A DNA stretch of 64,000 nt from Owenia fusiformis (taxonomy: Eukaryota; Annelida; Polychaeta; Sabellida; Oweniidae). Below, in pieces: positions 34,301 through 40,600 of this stretch; the stretch's first letter is position 1, and each line of letters starts with the position of its first letter. Under the pieces are notes generated by a model, which was not told where the DNA came from, ran no database searches, and saw nothing but the letters and a program-made list of their open reading frames with translations. The translations under genes were made by a program, and so were the position numbers. The stretch lies in NCBI GenBank assembly GCA_903813345.2, contig CAIIXF020000008.1, positions 7,016,366-7,080,365 of the forward strand, read 5' to 3'.

Positions 34301-36679
34301 AGATTATGATGTCCTCTTTCTTATGATACCAAAGTTGTCTATTTTTCTTCACGGATGACTGAGTTATAAGGGATTCTAGTGACCATGTCAGAAATGAGTT
34401 TGTACCACTTTCAGCCAAGTCAATTTCACCATCATAACAAAGTGCTAAGTAACAACAAACATCAGGATATCACTCTTTTACTAATTTATTCCAATTGAAA
34501 TTACACATATCATATTTAACACCCCTTTTAAATCCCAATGTCCATTCAAAGTTGTTTTAACCCCAGTGTCCTTCAACATGACCCCCATTCCTTTCAATGC
34601 AAATGTCTTCCCTTGATCTCATCGCACGTACTGCATCCCTGATGATGTCTCTCTGTCCCCTTAGATCATCCACTGCTGAGACAATCCTGGCCCTTAGATC
34701 ATCAACGTCTCTTGGTGGTGTTGTGAAGACTTTACCCTTGAGATAACCCCTAATGAAGAAGTCGCAGGGTGTCAGGTCTGGGGATCTCGGTGGCCACTCA
34801 ATCTCGTGGTTCAAGGCAATCACTCTTCTGAAGGCTCCCACTTCTGAGCCACTCACTTACTACGAATACTCTTTGAGTTTGGGTCAGCTGCATGAACTTG
34901 CTATGTTGAATGCTTGTTCAGAAATGTGTATTTCGAATGGGACATGGTCTTGCATAGCCATTTTAATCCCTCATTGTTCAGCTATTCATGACAGAAAAAG
35001 TGGCACAAACCAATTTCTGATATGGTCACTTAAATCTCTTAGAACTCAGTCATCCATGAAGAAAAATAGACAACTTTGGTATCATAAGATAAAGGACATC
35101 ATAACCTATCAGACGGTAGCTGTGAAAATTTCTTTTTATTATTCATATTTTAGAAATAAGCAATCTATTGCCAGTTTCCTTTTTTTTGGGACACACTGTA
35201 TAGTCTAATATCTGAAGATATATACACTGTGGTAAGTCCAATTGGCCGGGTTTGTGTAAAAAACCGGGTGACCGGTAACCGGGTGACCAGGTACTTAACG
35301 TTCCTAGCAGGGTTAGGATCTTTTTATTTATAACGTTGGATCTGGACGATACGTTATTTTCGACATCACGTTTTGAGGTTATTTCACATCGTAAAAACGT
35401 TTTGACAACGTTAACTTTTAACGTTAAAATATGTCTGTAATGAACCGATTTAGTGAGAACATATTGACATCTTAGACTTTGTAACGTTTCCTTAACTAAC
35501 AAATATTTTGAAGCCATTTCCACAACGTTGAAATTCAACCATCCATCGACGTTTTGCTGAATATTTAAATAACGTCAGATCAATACGGTCCATGAACGTC
35601 ATTATTGACGTCACGTTTTGAGGTAATTTCAAATCGAAAAAACATTTTGACAACGTTAAATTTTAACGTCAACAATACGTAGGAAATGAACCGACTTAGT
35701 GAGAACACAAAGTTTGTGTCATGTTTTTTTTCCACCAACAAATATTTTGATATTAAAATTTGAGTTACGTCACATATGGACCAATGTAGTAAAAAATCAA
35801 ACGTTCCTGTTTGTTATGTTTTCCACACTAACGAACTTTACGGACACGTAACAACAACGTTCTTTTTATACAATCAATAGATGTCTCATGTTTACGTTGC
35901 CTCGATGTGTAAAGAACGAAAATGTGCAACGTCTTCTAGGAACTTATATGCTACTTATGAGCAACGTGACATGGACGTCACTGTTTGCTATATCGATTAT
36001 TTTAAAAAGTGCTCTGTCTCGTATAGGGTAAAAATATCGAACAGCAGTGCACTCGGTAAGCACAAGTGAGAAGCACAAGCGTAAGCGCACAGGTGTAAAA
36101 CAAGCAACACGGGACCATTTAGCGGCATTATAGCGCATATAAGGATACAAACAAACAAGGTAGGCTAAGTCTGTCAAGTCAATTCGCTACTATATATTGG
36201 GGGAAATGTGGAACGTTGAAAGTTGGTAACCCTGCTAAGAACGTTAGGTACCCGGTTACCCGGTCACCCGGTTACCTGGTCATCCGTTTTTTTACACAAA
36301 CACCATTTGGCCTGGTTTCCTGTGGTTCCTCTGCCATTTTTAACCTCAAACTTCTTTCACTGGGGCTATTTGAAGGAGCATTTTACGCTCATCATCTCAT
36401 GATCCTATTAGACTAGAATCAAGCCCATGCTAGAGCCTAAACTACCCAGCTTTTCAATTTCATTGGACGGTCGATGATTTTAAAAAAAACTTTGCTGAGT
36501 TTAATGCCGAATCATTTATTAACTGACCGTAGTAACTGATTAACATACCTCCCATTCTTTTCTATGGCATATCGTATACCTTCTTGTTGAAACGGCATCA
36601 AAATCCGTCTCAGCTTATGAGGCAAAAATGATAAAAAGCGAAGCGTTTCCGACTCCGATGGCTTGAAATCTGCCGCCAT
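7298..36679 (-). CDS. ZRANB3: ZRANB3-like annealing helicase/endonuclease, 14 exons, 3' end not in window
   Basis: ZRANB3 is a SNF2-family, PCNA-binding fork-remodelling enzyme of the nucleus. Exons read on the minus strand: 36549-36679, 31608-31626, 30973-31151, 29663-29894, 29179-29297, 27348-27492, 27058-27231, 26566-26733, 20341-20412, 14844-15023, 14269-14436, 11302-13943, 10403-10467, 7298-7395. All introns are GT-AG, phases match, and the sum is 1464 codons. Visible motifs: ADEMGLGKT (Walker A, about residues 48-56), DESH (147-150), [20 protein letters not shown] (motif VI, about 438-447), PIP box QKSLFDYF (533-540), an NZF finger near 813-838 and a split second finger near 1410-1436. 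Human ZRANB3 is shorter; the excess is in exon 12. The family's C-terminal HNH domain was not found. Oddities: TAA in exon 5, a sulfotransferase gene inside intron 9, and an LTR element just upstream. Family call is very sure; whether this allele works is not. Confidence 0.93.
9438..9609. mobile_element. MITE with CAGGGGTTT termini and 6-bp target-site duplication
   Basis: Inverted ends CAGGGGTTTCAAT / GTTAAACCCCTG enclose 172 bp with no coding capacity. It is flanked by perfect CATGTA copies at 9432-9437 and 9610-9615. The same left end occurs alone at about 5477-5490. Confidence 0.8.
9996..10206. mobile_element. hAT-like MITE
   Basis: Left end CACTGGCAGATCCAGGGAGG and the reverse of the right end CACTGGCGGAAG are inverted and resemble the widespread hAT-type terminus CAGTGGCGGATCCAGGGG. 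Interior is AT-rich with a poly-C run. Target-site duplication is not clean (CAATC on both sides). Confidence 0.65.
10403..10467 (-). CDS. ZRANB3: ZRANB3 exon 13, second half of split zinc finger
   Basis: This 65-nt exon starts in phase 2 and encodes [20 protein letters not shown], giving the C-x2-C half that pairs with WVCPNCQC of exon 12. The acceptor is AG at 10468-10469 and the donor GTAAATG at 10396-10402. The finger spacing resembles an NZF finger but lacks the usual aromatic and Asn pattern in full. Confidence 0.8.
10560..10735. repeat. Hairpin plus retroposon-like 3' end
   Basis: ACGGATGGTGGGAGGTCCTC at 10572-10591 pairs with the reverse of the stretch ending at 10631 in a stem of about 23 bp. 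It is followed by GACCCCTGATGGGGATTG and AATAAA, which looks like the 3' end of a retroposed or transposed unit. A diverged relative is at about 32566-32683. Confidence 0.55.
10939..11112. mobile_element. Tc1/mariner- or pogo-like MITE with TA duplication
   Basis: Inverted termini AAGTGGAACCTGTTAAGTGG and (reverse of right) CAGTAAAACCTGTCTAAGTG are flanked by TA at 10937-10938 and 11113-11114. The unit AAGTGGAACACCT recurs inside. No transposase. Confidence 0.7.
11302..13943 (-). CDS. ZRANB3: ZRANB3 exon 12, large linker exon with PIP box and NZF finger
   Basis: A single 2642-nt exon begins [11 protein letters not shown] at 13943; the PIP box lies at 13911-13934 and would bind PCNA. Next come a basic KRKRRK stretch, long acidic Ser/Asp-rich low-complexity sequence, and a RanBP2/NZF zinc finger (about 13018-13092; W-x-C-x2-C, then N, then C-x2-C), which in this family binds K63-linked ubiquitin. 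Two more Cys pairs follow at once. Near the end the motif D-L-N/D-A-I-I-A occurs twice about 22 residues apart, a short internal duplication. The exon ends in [10 protein letters not shown], first half of a second finger completed in the next exon. It is much longer than the same region of vertebrate ZRANB3. Confidence 0.88.
14555..14843 (-). repeat. Minisatellite of 33-37 bp containing ZRANB3 exon 10 splice donor
   Basis: About eight diverged units of roughly 35 bp fill most of intron 10. On the minus strand each holds GTCTAGAAAG followed by GT-type donor sequence (for example GTGAGTG) and then a TGACATCATC stretch. The authentic exon end TCTAGAAAG|GTTAGT is the first unit. Confidence 0.85.
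14844..15023 (-). CDS. ZRANB3: ZRANB3 exon 10, helicase motifs V-VI
   Basis: This exon encodes [20 protein letters not shown] through [10 protein letters not shown] to SALSRK, the end of the second RecA-like lobe. The donor is GTTAGT at 14838-14843. The end of the exon and the donor are the first unit of a tandem repeat that fills the following intron (see the repeat at 14555-14843). Reading past the donor meets a stop after four codons. Confidence 0.9.
16268..19967 (+). CDS. Cytosolic sulfotransferase (SULT family), 7 exons, complete
   Basis: Transfers sulfonate from PAPS to hydroxyl or amine acceptors in the cytosol. Exons: 16268-16451, 16719-16832, 18314-18459, 18744-18888, 19134-19234, 19410-19602, 19858-19967; 993 nt, 330 residues, all phases consistent, TGA stop at 19965-19967. 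Signatures: YPRSGTHW (58-65), the 5'-phosphosulfate loop; STH with the likely catalytic His near 132; [13 protein letters not shown] from 154, the 3'-phosphate-binding motif; and [10 protein letters not shown] (295-304), the C-terminal PAPS motif. Length is close to the family norm of about 300. The gene lies wholly inside ZRANB3 intron 9, on the opposite strand. Exon 2's 3' end is the seed of a minisatellite, and intron 2 also holds a two-hairpin element. Acceptor substrate is unknown. SULT fold is very sure. Confidence 0.93.
16479..16678. mobile_element. Possible relative of the CAGTAAAACCTG MITE in SULT intron 1
   Basis: The right end CAGGTTTTACTGTA at 16665-16678 matches the terminus of the element at 10939-11112 and the left side carries TAGAACCTCTATAGACTATA. 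The interior is diverged. Boundaries are approximate. Confidence 0.4.
16804..17352 (+). repeat. 83-bp minisatellite that includes SULT exon 2 end and splice donor
   Basis: The unit is 83 bp. Six full copies (16833-17330) follow the genuine donor at 16833, with a partial seventh. Each carries about 28 bp matching the end of exon 2 (GCAGTTGGTTGGAGTACTCT) and the donor CAG|GTTTGTATG. Copies differ by only a few bases, so the array is young. As 83 is not a multiple of three, use of later donors would shift frame. Confidence 0.92.
17360..17746. repeat. Two-hairpin repeat unit, copy 1 (palindrome A then B)
   Basis: Palindrome A (17360-17499) has ends GTTATGTAC/GTACATAAC and arms of about 65 bp with a GGACCGAAGGGACC core. 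One base later palindrome B (17501-17746) has ends GGTGTATCTCAT/ATGAGATACAC, arms matching for about 35 bp and an AT-rich centre. It sits in SULT intron 2 directly after the 83-bp minisatellite. A second copy of the same A-B unit is at 62951-63463 in opposite orientation. Confidence 0.85.
19968..20340. other. Non-coding, SULT 3' flank within ZRANB3 intron 9
   Basis: At 20058-20085 it carries AAGGAGGATTGGATCCCAGA, a motif shared with the foldback at 55036-55184. Nothing else supported. Confidence 0.5.
21236..21702. mobile_element. TTAA-flanked MITE (piggyBac-like)
   Basis: TTAA at 21236-21239 and 21699-21702 bound inverted ends AGAGGCTCTATGCCATAGG / CCTATGGCATAATGCATCT. The 467-bp unit has no transposase. 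TTAA targets are the signature of piggyBac transposition, so this is best read as a non-autonomous piggyBac-type element in ZRANB3 intron 8. Confidence 0.75.
21834..23853 (+). pseudogene. Decayed multicopy invertebrate gene with FEN/PIN-like acidic motifs
   Basis: Four open pieces (21834-22049, 22050-22346, 22620-22930, 22917-23375 and 23449-23853 after shifts) match in order a large, uncharacterised protein family widespread in invertebrate gene predictions. Recognisable stretches: [87 protein letters not shown]. There is an in-frame TAG at 22047-22049 and at least two frameshifts plus a gap around 22347-22620. It is intronless, on the plus strand inside a ZRANB3 intron, so it is a dispersed copy. 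Order of Glu/Asp motifs parallels FEN1/XPG nucleases (inference). Confidence 0.7.
24572..24600. repeat. Poly-C / poly-G hairpin
   Basis: A run of C followed by TCCGTGACCAT and a run of G can fold on itself. It is a low-complexity feature with no further context. Confidence 0.5.
25258..26524 (+). repeat. Satellite-like element with ATGGCGGCCAT palindromes, copy 1
   Basis: Opens with GCCAAAGCGTAGCGAATCCC and CCCATCGAA and closes with CTTTCGATGGGATAATAA, so CCCATCGAA is inverted at the two ends. Inside are about six tandem units of 130-160 bp, each with AAAATGGCNGCCATTTT and AAGTGTCATTAGACAGTGTG and CCAAATATGAACAAAATCGC. A conserved tail follows with a GGACGGACG/GTACGTAC microsatellite. It lies in ZRANB3 intron 8. 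Confidence 0.85.
27807..29121 (+). repeat. Satellite-like element with ATGGCGGCCAT palindromes, copy 2
   Basis: Same opening (GCCAAAGCGTAGCGAATCCC) and closing (TTCGATGGGATAATAAC) and the same tandem units as copy 1, in the same orientation. It has an extra stretch of about 120 bp in the tail around 28935-29080. It lies in ZRANB3 intron 5. Short related fragments occur at 18490-18530 and 29500-29560. Confidence 0.85.
29179..29297 (-). CDS. ZRANB3: ZRANB3 exon 5 carrying an in-frame TAA
   Basis: Acceptor AG at 29298-29299 and donor GTAAGT at 29173-29178 define the exon. It follows exon 4 (ending RPEE) in phase 0 and reads L-Y-S[13 protein letters not shown], then the conserved YAVRYCNAG. The stop is TAA at 29286-29288, codon 191, where related SNF2 proteins have glutamine (CAA to TAA is one transition). 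There is no other AG downstream of the stop that would skip it. The rest of the exon is open and well conserved. It is a nonsense allele, an assembly error, or an early pseudogene sign. Confidence 0.8.
30290..30445. repeat. Near-perfect palindrome in ZRANB3 intron 3
   Basis: GTACCTGTGCAATATCGTCC onward (from 30308) pairs with the reverse of the right half (GTACCTGTGCAAGATCGTTC) over about 57 bp with few mismatches and a loop of about 5 bp. A short distance upstream, GTGACGTCATAACAAT (about 30120) and ATTGTTATGACGTCAT (about 30177) form a second inverted pair with CRE-type TGACGTCA cores. Confidence 0.8.
31608..31626 (-). CDS. ZRANB3: ZRANB3 exon 2, 19-nt microexon
   Basis: This 19-nt exon supplies the bases between exon 1 (phase 2) and the Walker A exon, giving CLIADE before MGLGKT. 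It has an AG acceptor at 31627-31628 and a GTATGC donor at 31601-31607. Without it the conserved ADEMGLGKT nucleotide-binding motif is broken, so it must be included. It is far too short for ORF scanning and easy to miss. Confidence 0.85.
32566..32683. repeat. Hairpin related to 10560-10735
   Basis: AAGTTCTCCATCATAC and CATGGAGAACTTCCCACAC are inverted around TTATTTAGGTAATACAATAG. The AGTTCTCCAT/ATGGAGAACTTCCCAC theme parallels the stem at 10572-10631. Divergence is high. Confidence 0.45.
32873..33197 (+). mobile_element. tRNA-derived SINE
   Basis: The head has a pol III A-box-like GTGTAGCTCAGCGGTAGCGC and a B-box-like GAATTCGATCCCC with tRNA spacing. A non-tRNA body follows (GTGCACATAAAAGAACAC, CTTCAAGGAGGGG), ending in a short tandem tail (ATACA)n at 33178-33197. 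The acceptor stem does not pair, so it is a SINE head and not a working tRNA gene. Confidence 0.75.
33195..34185. mobile_element. Foldback element with internal tandem repeats, about 1 kb
   Basis: Outer parts are inverted: GCAAGACTTATGCCTGGCAC at left (33299-33318) and its reverse near 34053-34073. Further in, both arms consist of tandem units with ATGACCGTGGTAATGTTAAA (left) or its reverse complement TTTAACATTACCACGGTCAT (right), alternating with TGCAAGGCCTGTCATGACC. The loop is about 33620-33740. No transposase. Confidence 0.8.
34210..35198 (-). mobile_element. Mariner-type transposon, internally deleted, with long inverted ends
   Basis: TIRs start CAGGGTGTCCCAAAAAAAAG, and homology between the two ends continues for about 230 bp (34210-34440, 34965-35198). 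TA lies at both flanks (34208-34209, 35199-35200). The minus-strand frame 34557-34856 carries the C-terminal part of a Tc1/mariner-like transposase with [14 protein letters not shown], which holds the third catalytic acid of the DD(D/E) triad; the first two are absent. It is a dead, non-autonomous copy. Confidence 0.85.
35248..36305. mobile_element. TIR element with CCGGGTGACC ends and internal tandem repeats
   Basis: Ends are inverted for about 75 bp: GTTTGTGTAAAAAACCGGGT at left matches GTTTGTGTAAAAAAACGGAT on the reverse of the right, then GGTAACCGGGTGACC motifs and AGCAGGGTTA. Interior has two direct repeats of about 245 bp (from about 35362 and 35612) rich in AACGTT. TTGGCC on both flanks (35242-35247, 36307-36312) is a candidate target-site duplication. 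It has no transposase and sits in ZRANB3 intron 1. Confidence 0.78.
36549..36679 (-). CDS. ZRANB3: ZRANB3 exon 1 with start codon
   Basis: ATG is at 36677-36679 and opens [13 protein letters not shown]. The exon runs to a GTATGT donor at 36541-36548 and ends in phase 2 after [16 protein letters not shown], the Q-motif-like start of the SNF2 core. The start codon sits in ATGGCGGC, which resembles a YY1 site often seen at housekeeping start sites. No upstream ATG in frame is needed to explain the homology, so this start is preferred. Confidence 0.85.
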
Positions 36680-36817
36680 TACTACTTCCGGTCTGTGGTG
36701 GCTGAAGTCAAACTCAGTTGAGATGACGGTAAAACGAAAATTTGCTTATAAAATGTTAAAGCAGGACGTTTCGGGGCCGTTTTGGGAGTCGGTCCGTTAA
36801 ACGCAATATTAGGCCCA
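36680..36817 (-). promoter_or_regulatory. Residual ZRANB3 promoter/5' UTR between start codon and LTR
   Basis: Only 138 bp separate the ZRANB3 start codon from the Gypsy LTR. The stretch holds ACTTCCGG (36684-36691), a consensus ETS-type site common in TATA-less housekeeping promoters. The rest of the native upstream sequence now lies past 46051, displaced by 9.2 kb. Promoter role is inferred from position and the ETS site only. Confidence 0.5.
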
Positions 36818-37452
36818 TGTGAACGTGGGGAAATCGCAAAAACTAAGAATATGTATCGGCTTTAAATGTTTTTATTCTCCAACGTCACTAAGGACTAAAA
36901 ACACTCCTGAAACACAGGAATACAAGATGTGTTAACATCGAATGCCTTTTTTATAGCAAACATACAAAAATTGTAATCTTAATTCCCAAACTCTGATTCT
37001 GTAGATTACTGTAGGTCAAACTCATGTTTATACAATTATAGCAACATTACATGCATTATGTAAGAATTTCTAAATAAACATTAGAAATACCATCTTACTG
37101 TATAACTATGACCAATCTTGTGTTAATCTCTCGGAATGAGGAGTAGAAATAGATTTTATGGAAACTTTGAAAATGCAAAATAATTCTGCATACTTATAAA
37201 TGAAAATGTACATTGGTTACATCTTATAACAATGTCTCTTACAAAAGTAGCATAAAAATATAGCTCAAAACATAATGTTACATACCTATATCATAACATA
37301 CATGTACAACCTCTGCTTATGCAGGTATCGTCTCAAAATTCATTCAGAATTTGAAAATACATGTGATGGAAACTAAACATGGCCGCCCAACACTGTACAA
37401 AAATACCTTTACATGTATGCTATTCCCGGGAAACATTTCCCGCACTATCACA
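36818..37452 (-). repeat. 3' LTR of the Gypsy element
   Basis: 635 bp, ends TGTGATAGTG...CGTTCACA on the minus strand. It is immediately upstream of ZRANB3 and in the same orientation, so LTR-driven transcription would run into that gene. Confidence 0.95.
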
Positions 37453-37609
37453 TTTGCCCCCCTTTTACTTATGAATCGTCCCGATATCATTGACTTAATT
37501 TTTACAAACTTGACTTACAGTGACTTAACATCTACCAAACTGAGTTCAGAACTAACTTTACACTACTACTTACTGTAAGTTTTACTTAACTGTAACTTTA
37601 CACTATTAA

Positions 37610-40600
37610 CTATGTTAGTTTAGTAATTGCTGCGCAATAATTCTCAAAGATGTTGCATTGTCTAGTGAAACCATCTTTTAACACACTCAACTTATCTTGA
37701 GGCTCAAGTACTTGCAACTTATTGCAGCAGCTTCTTGGCAAGTTATACAGATTTTTATGTCTCCCTTTATTTGGCCTCTTGCTTCGTCTAAGACTGACTA
37801 CTGATACATCTGAAGAAGAGGATGACGATGGATCATCTTCATCTTCTACATTAAGTGTCTTGTCAATAATTGGTCTGTGAATCCTTTGTTGTTCACTTTT
37901 GAAATCTTCACTTGTTCCTGCACTATCAGAATCCGTAATGGGCTGAATCCCAAATAATGAATCACTAGAAGTCTCATCTGACCCCACAGAGTCTACTTGT
38001 TCCTCATGTGAGTCTAGAGCATTATCAGACTTCACAGCGTCTACTGGTTCTTGCAAGTGCTGTTTGTATAACAGATTACTTCTGTTGACTGTTTGTGTTT
38101 TTCCACCATCGACTGGCGTTATTTCATAAACATTGCTATCAGGGTTAATCCTCCTAATAATTTTGTAAGGAAGGGGATTCCACATGTCTTTCACTTTGTG
38201 CCTCTCTCTAAATCTATTCTTGAGGAACACAGTACTCCCAACGGGTATATCTTCATCTGTGGCACATTTATTGAATCGCTCTTGTCGTTTATGGGCTTCA
38301 TTCTTCAGATTAAGATTGACCACCTTAAAGACAGTAAAGAGTTTCTCTTGCTGTTCACTGACCCATTCAGTCAAAGGCATAGTATCCTCCTGTTTGTGGA
38401 ATAAAACAACATCTACAGGCAGATGGGGCTCCCGACCAAAGAAGAGGTAGTATGGAGTGAAACCTGTAGCTGAATGTGGTGTGGCATTGTAGGCGAATAC
38501 TAACTCTGACAGATACAGATGCCACTTGTTCTTTTTCTCCTCTGCAAGTGTCTTAAGTCGGTCATGCATGGTTCGGTTAAAACGCTCACACTGTCCGTTT
38601 CCCTGAGGCCAATACGGTGTTGTACGTGTCTTCTTTATATCATAGAGCTTACATAACTCTGCTACAACATTACTCTCGAAGTTCCTTCCTCTATCTGAGT
38701 GTATCTTCTTAGGAACACCATAAACATTGAAGTAGTTTGACACCAAAGTCTTGGCAACAGTAACTGCACTCTGGTCCTTTGTTGGGAATGCCTGTGAAAA
38801 TTTGGTAAATACATCTGTAAGCACCAGCACATCTTCCTTCCCACTGCTTGATTTGTCTAGCTTGTCAAAATCAATGGCTAAGATATCCAGTGGTCGGCTT
38901 GCCAACAAGGATGTGCGGTATGGTCGGACTATTGGTGGTTTTGATTTGGCCATTGTACATCGCTCGCACTTCTCACAATATTTTGCTATGTCTCTATACA
39001 TCGTGGGCCAATAACATCGTAACAGTACCAAAGCTAGTGTCCTATCCCTTCCTTGGTGTCCCGCACTGTCATGGAGAGATGCGAGTACTGTATCCCTAAG
39101 TGATGCAGGAAGTATAACTTGAGAAGCTTTCTCTGAGTTGTAGATAACATCTCGTTTCAATATGCCATTATCCATTGAAAGTCGTTCCCATCCACGAAGG
39201 ATTTTCTTTACATCTTTTGACTCATCTTTGAATTGAGCATATGTTGGCTTCTCCTTCTGTTTATACATCCATTCCTTCACAACACTTATGTCTTTGTCCT
39301 TATCCTGATGTGTTCTCATGACCTCCAATCCCATTTCAGGCAATGTTGAAATTACTTCCATCTCATCCTTCACTTCAGTCTTAGATGTAAAGTCTTCTGA
39401 TTTTACAGTGTTACACTCAGCAATGGCTAACGGTACATTTGTACTTTCCGACATCTTGTCTAGAAATGGTTGGACATCTGTTTCTGATGGCACATCATGC
39501 ATTCTACTAAGGGCATCAGCTACTGTGTTTTTCTTTCCTGATTTATACTGGATGACAAAATTGAACTGTGATAATTCGGACACCCATCTGGTTTCAGTCG
39601 CCCCTAGCTTGGCAGTGGTTTTCAGATACACTAAAGGGTTATTGTCAGTTTCCACAATGAACTCATTAAACATCAAGTACTCCCGAAACGCTTCTGTTAT
39701 TGCCCATTTCAAAGCCAGTAACTCGAGCTTCATAGATGAGTATCGTTCCATGTTACGTTCATTGGGATGCAAACTTCTGCTAGCGTAGGCAATCACGACT
39801 GTACGTCCCTCTTGTTTCTGACTCAGCACTGCCCCAAGTCCCTTGAAAGATGCATCTGTTTCCAAATAGAAGGATTTCTCAAAATCAGGAAAACCAAGGA
39901 TTGGAGCCGTAATTAGCTTCTCTTTTAGTACAGTAAATGCTTCAGTACACTTGTGATCCCATTTGAAATTTTCTTCCTTTTTAGGTCCTGTCTTCTTTGT
40001 TGTCCCTAGCATTTTGTTCAGTGGATTTGCAATACGTGAATAGTTAGCGACAAATCGTCGATAAAAATTTGTTGTCCCAAGAAATGATCTTAACTCCTTC
40101 TGATTCTTTGGACTTTTCCACTCCTGTATGCACCTGACTTTCTCTGGATCTGTCTCAATACCCTTGGAAGAAATTATATGTCCTAAGAATTTTACCTTAT
40201 CTTGGAAAAGAAAACACTTGGATGGCTTCACTTTAAGACCTTCCTTTTCCAGCCTTGAGAACACCAAACTCAGTCGATCCAGCATTTGATCAAAATCAGC
40301 GGCATAAACCAAGATGTCGTCGAGATAAATAATCAAGGTTTCATAGGTTTGGTCACCAAATATTGCATCCATTAACCGTTGAAAACTTGCTGGTGAGTTG
40401 CAAAGACCAAACGGCATTCTCGTGAACTCATACAATCCTCCAGTCCCAACACGGAAAGCTGTCTTATGTGCGTCTTTTTCATCCATAGCACACTGCATAT
40501 ATCCTTGACAAAGATCCAAGCTACTGAAGTATTTTGCACCTGACATGCATTCTAAGGCTTCATTCATTCTTGGTAGAGGATATGAATCCTTCTGGGTTTT

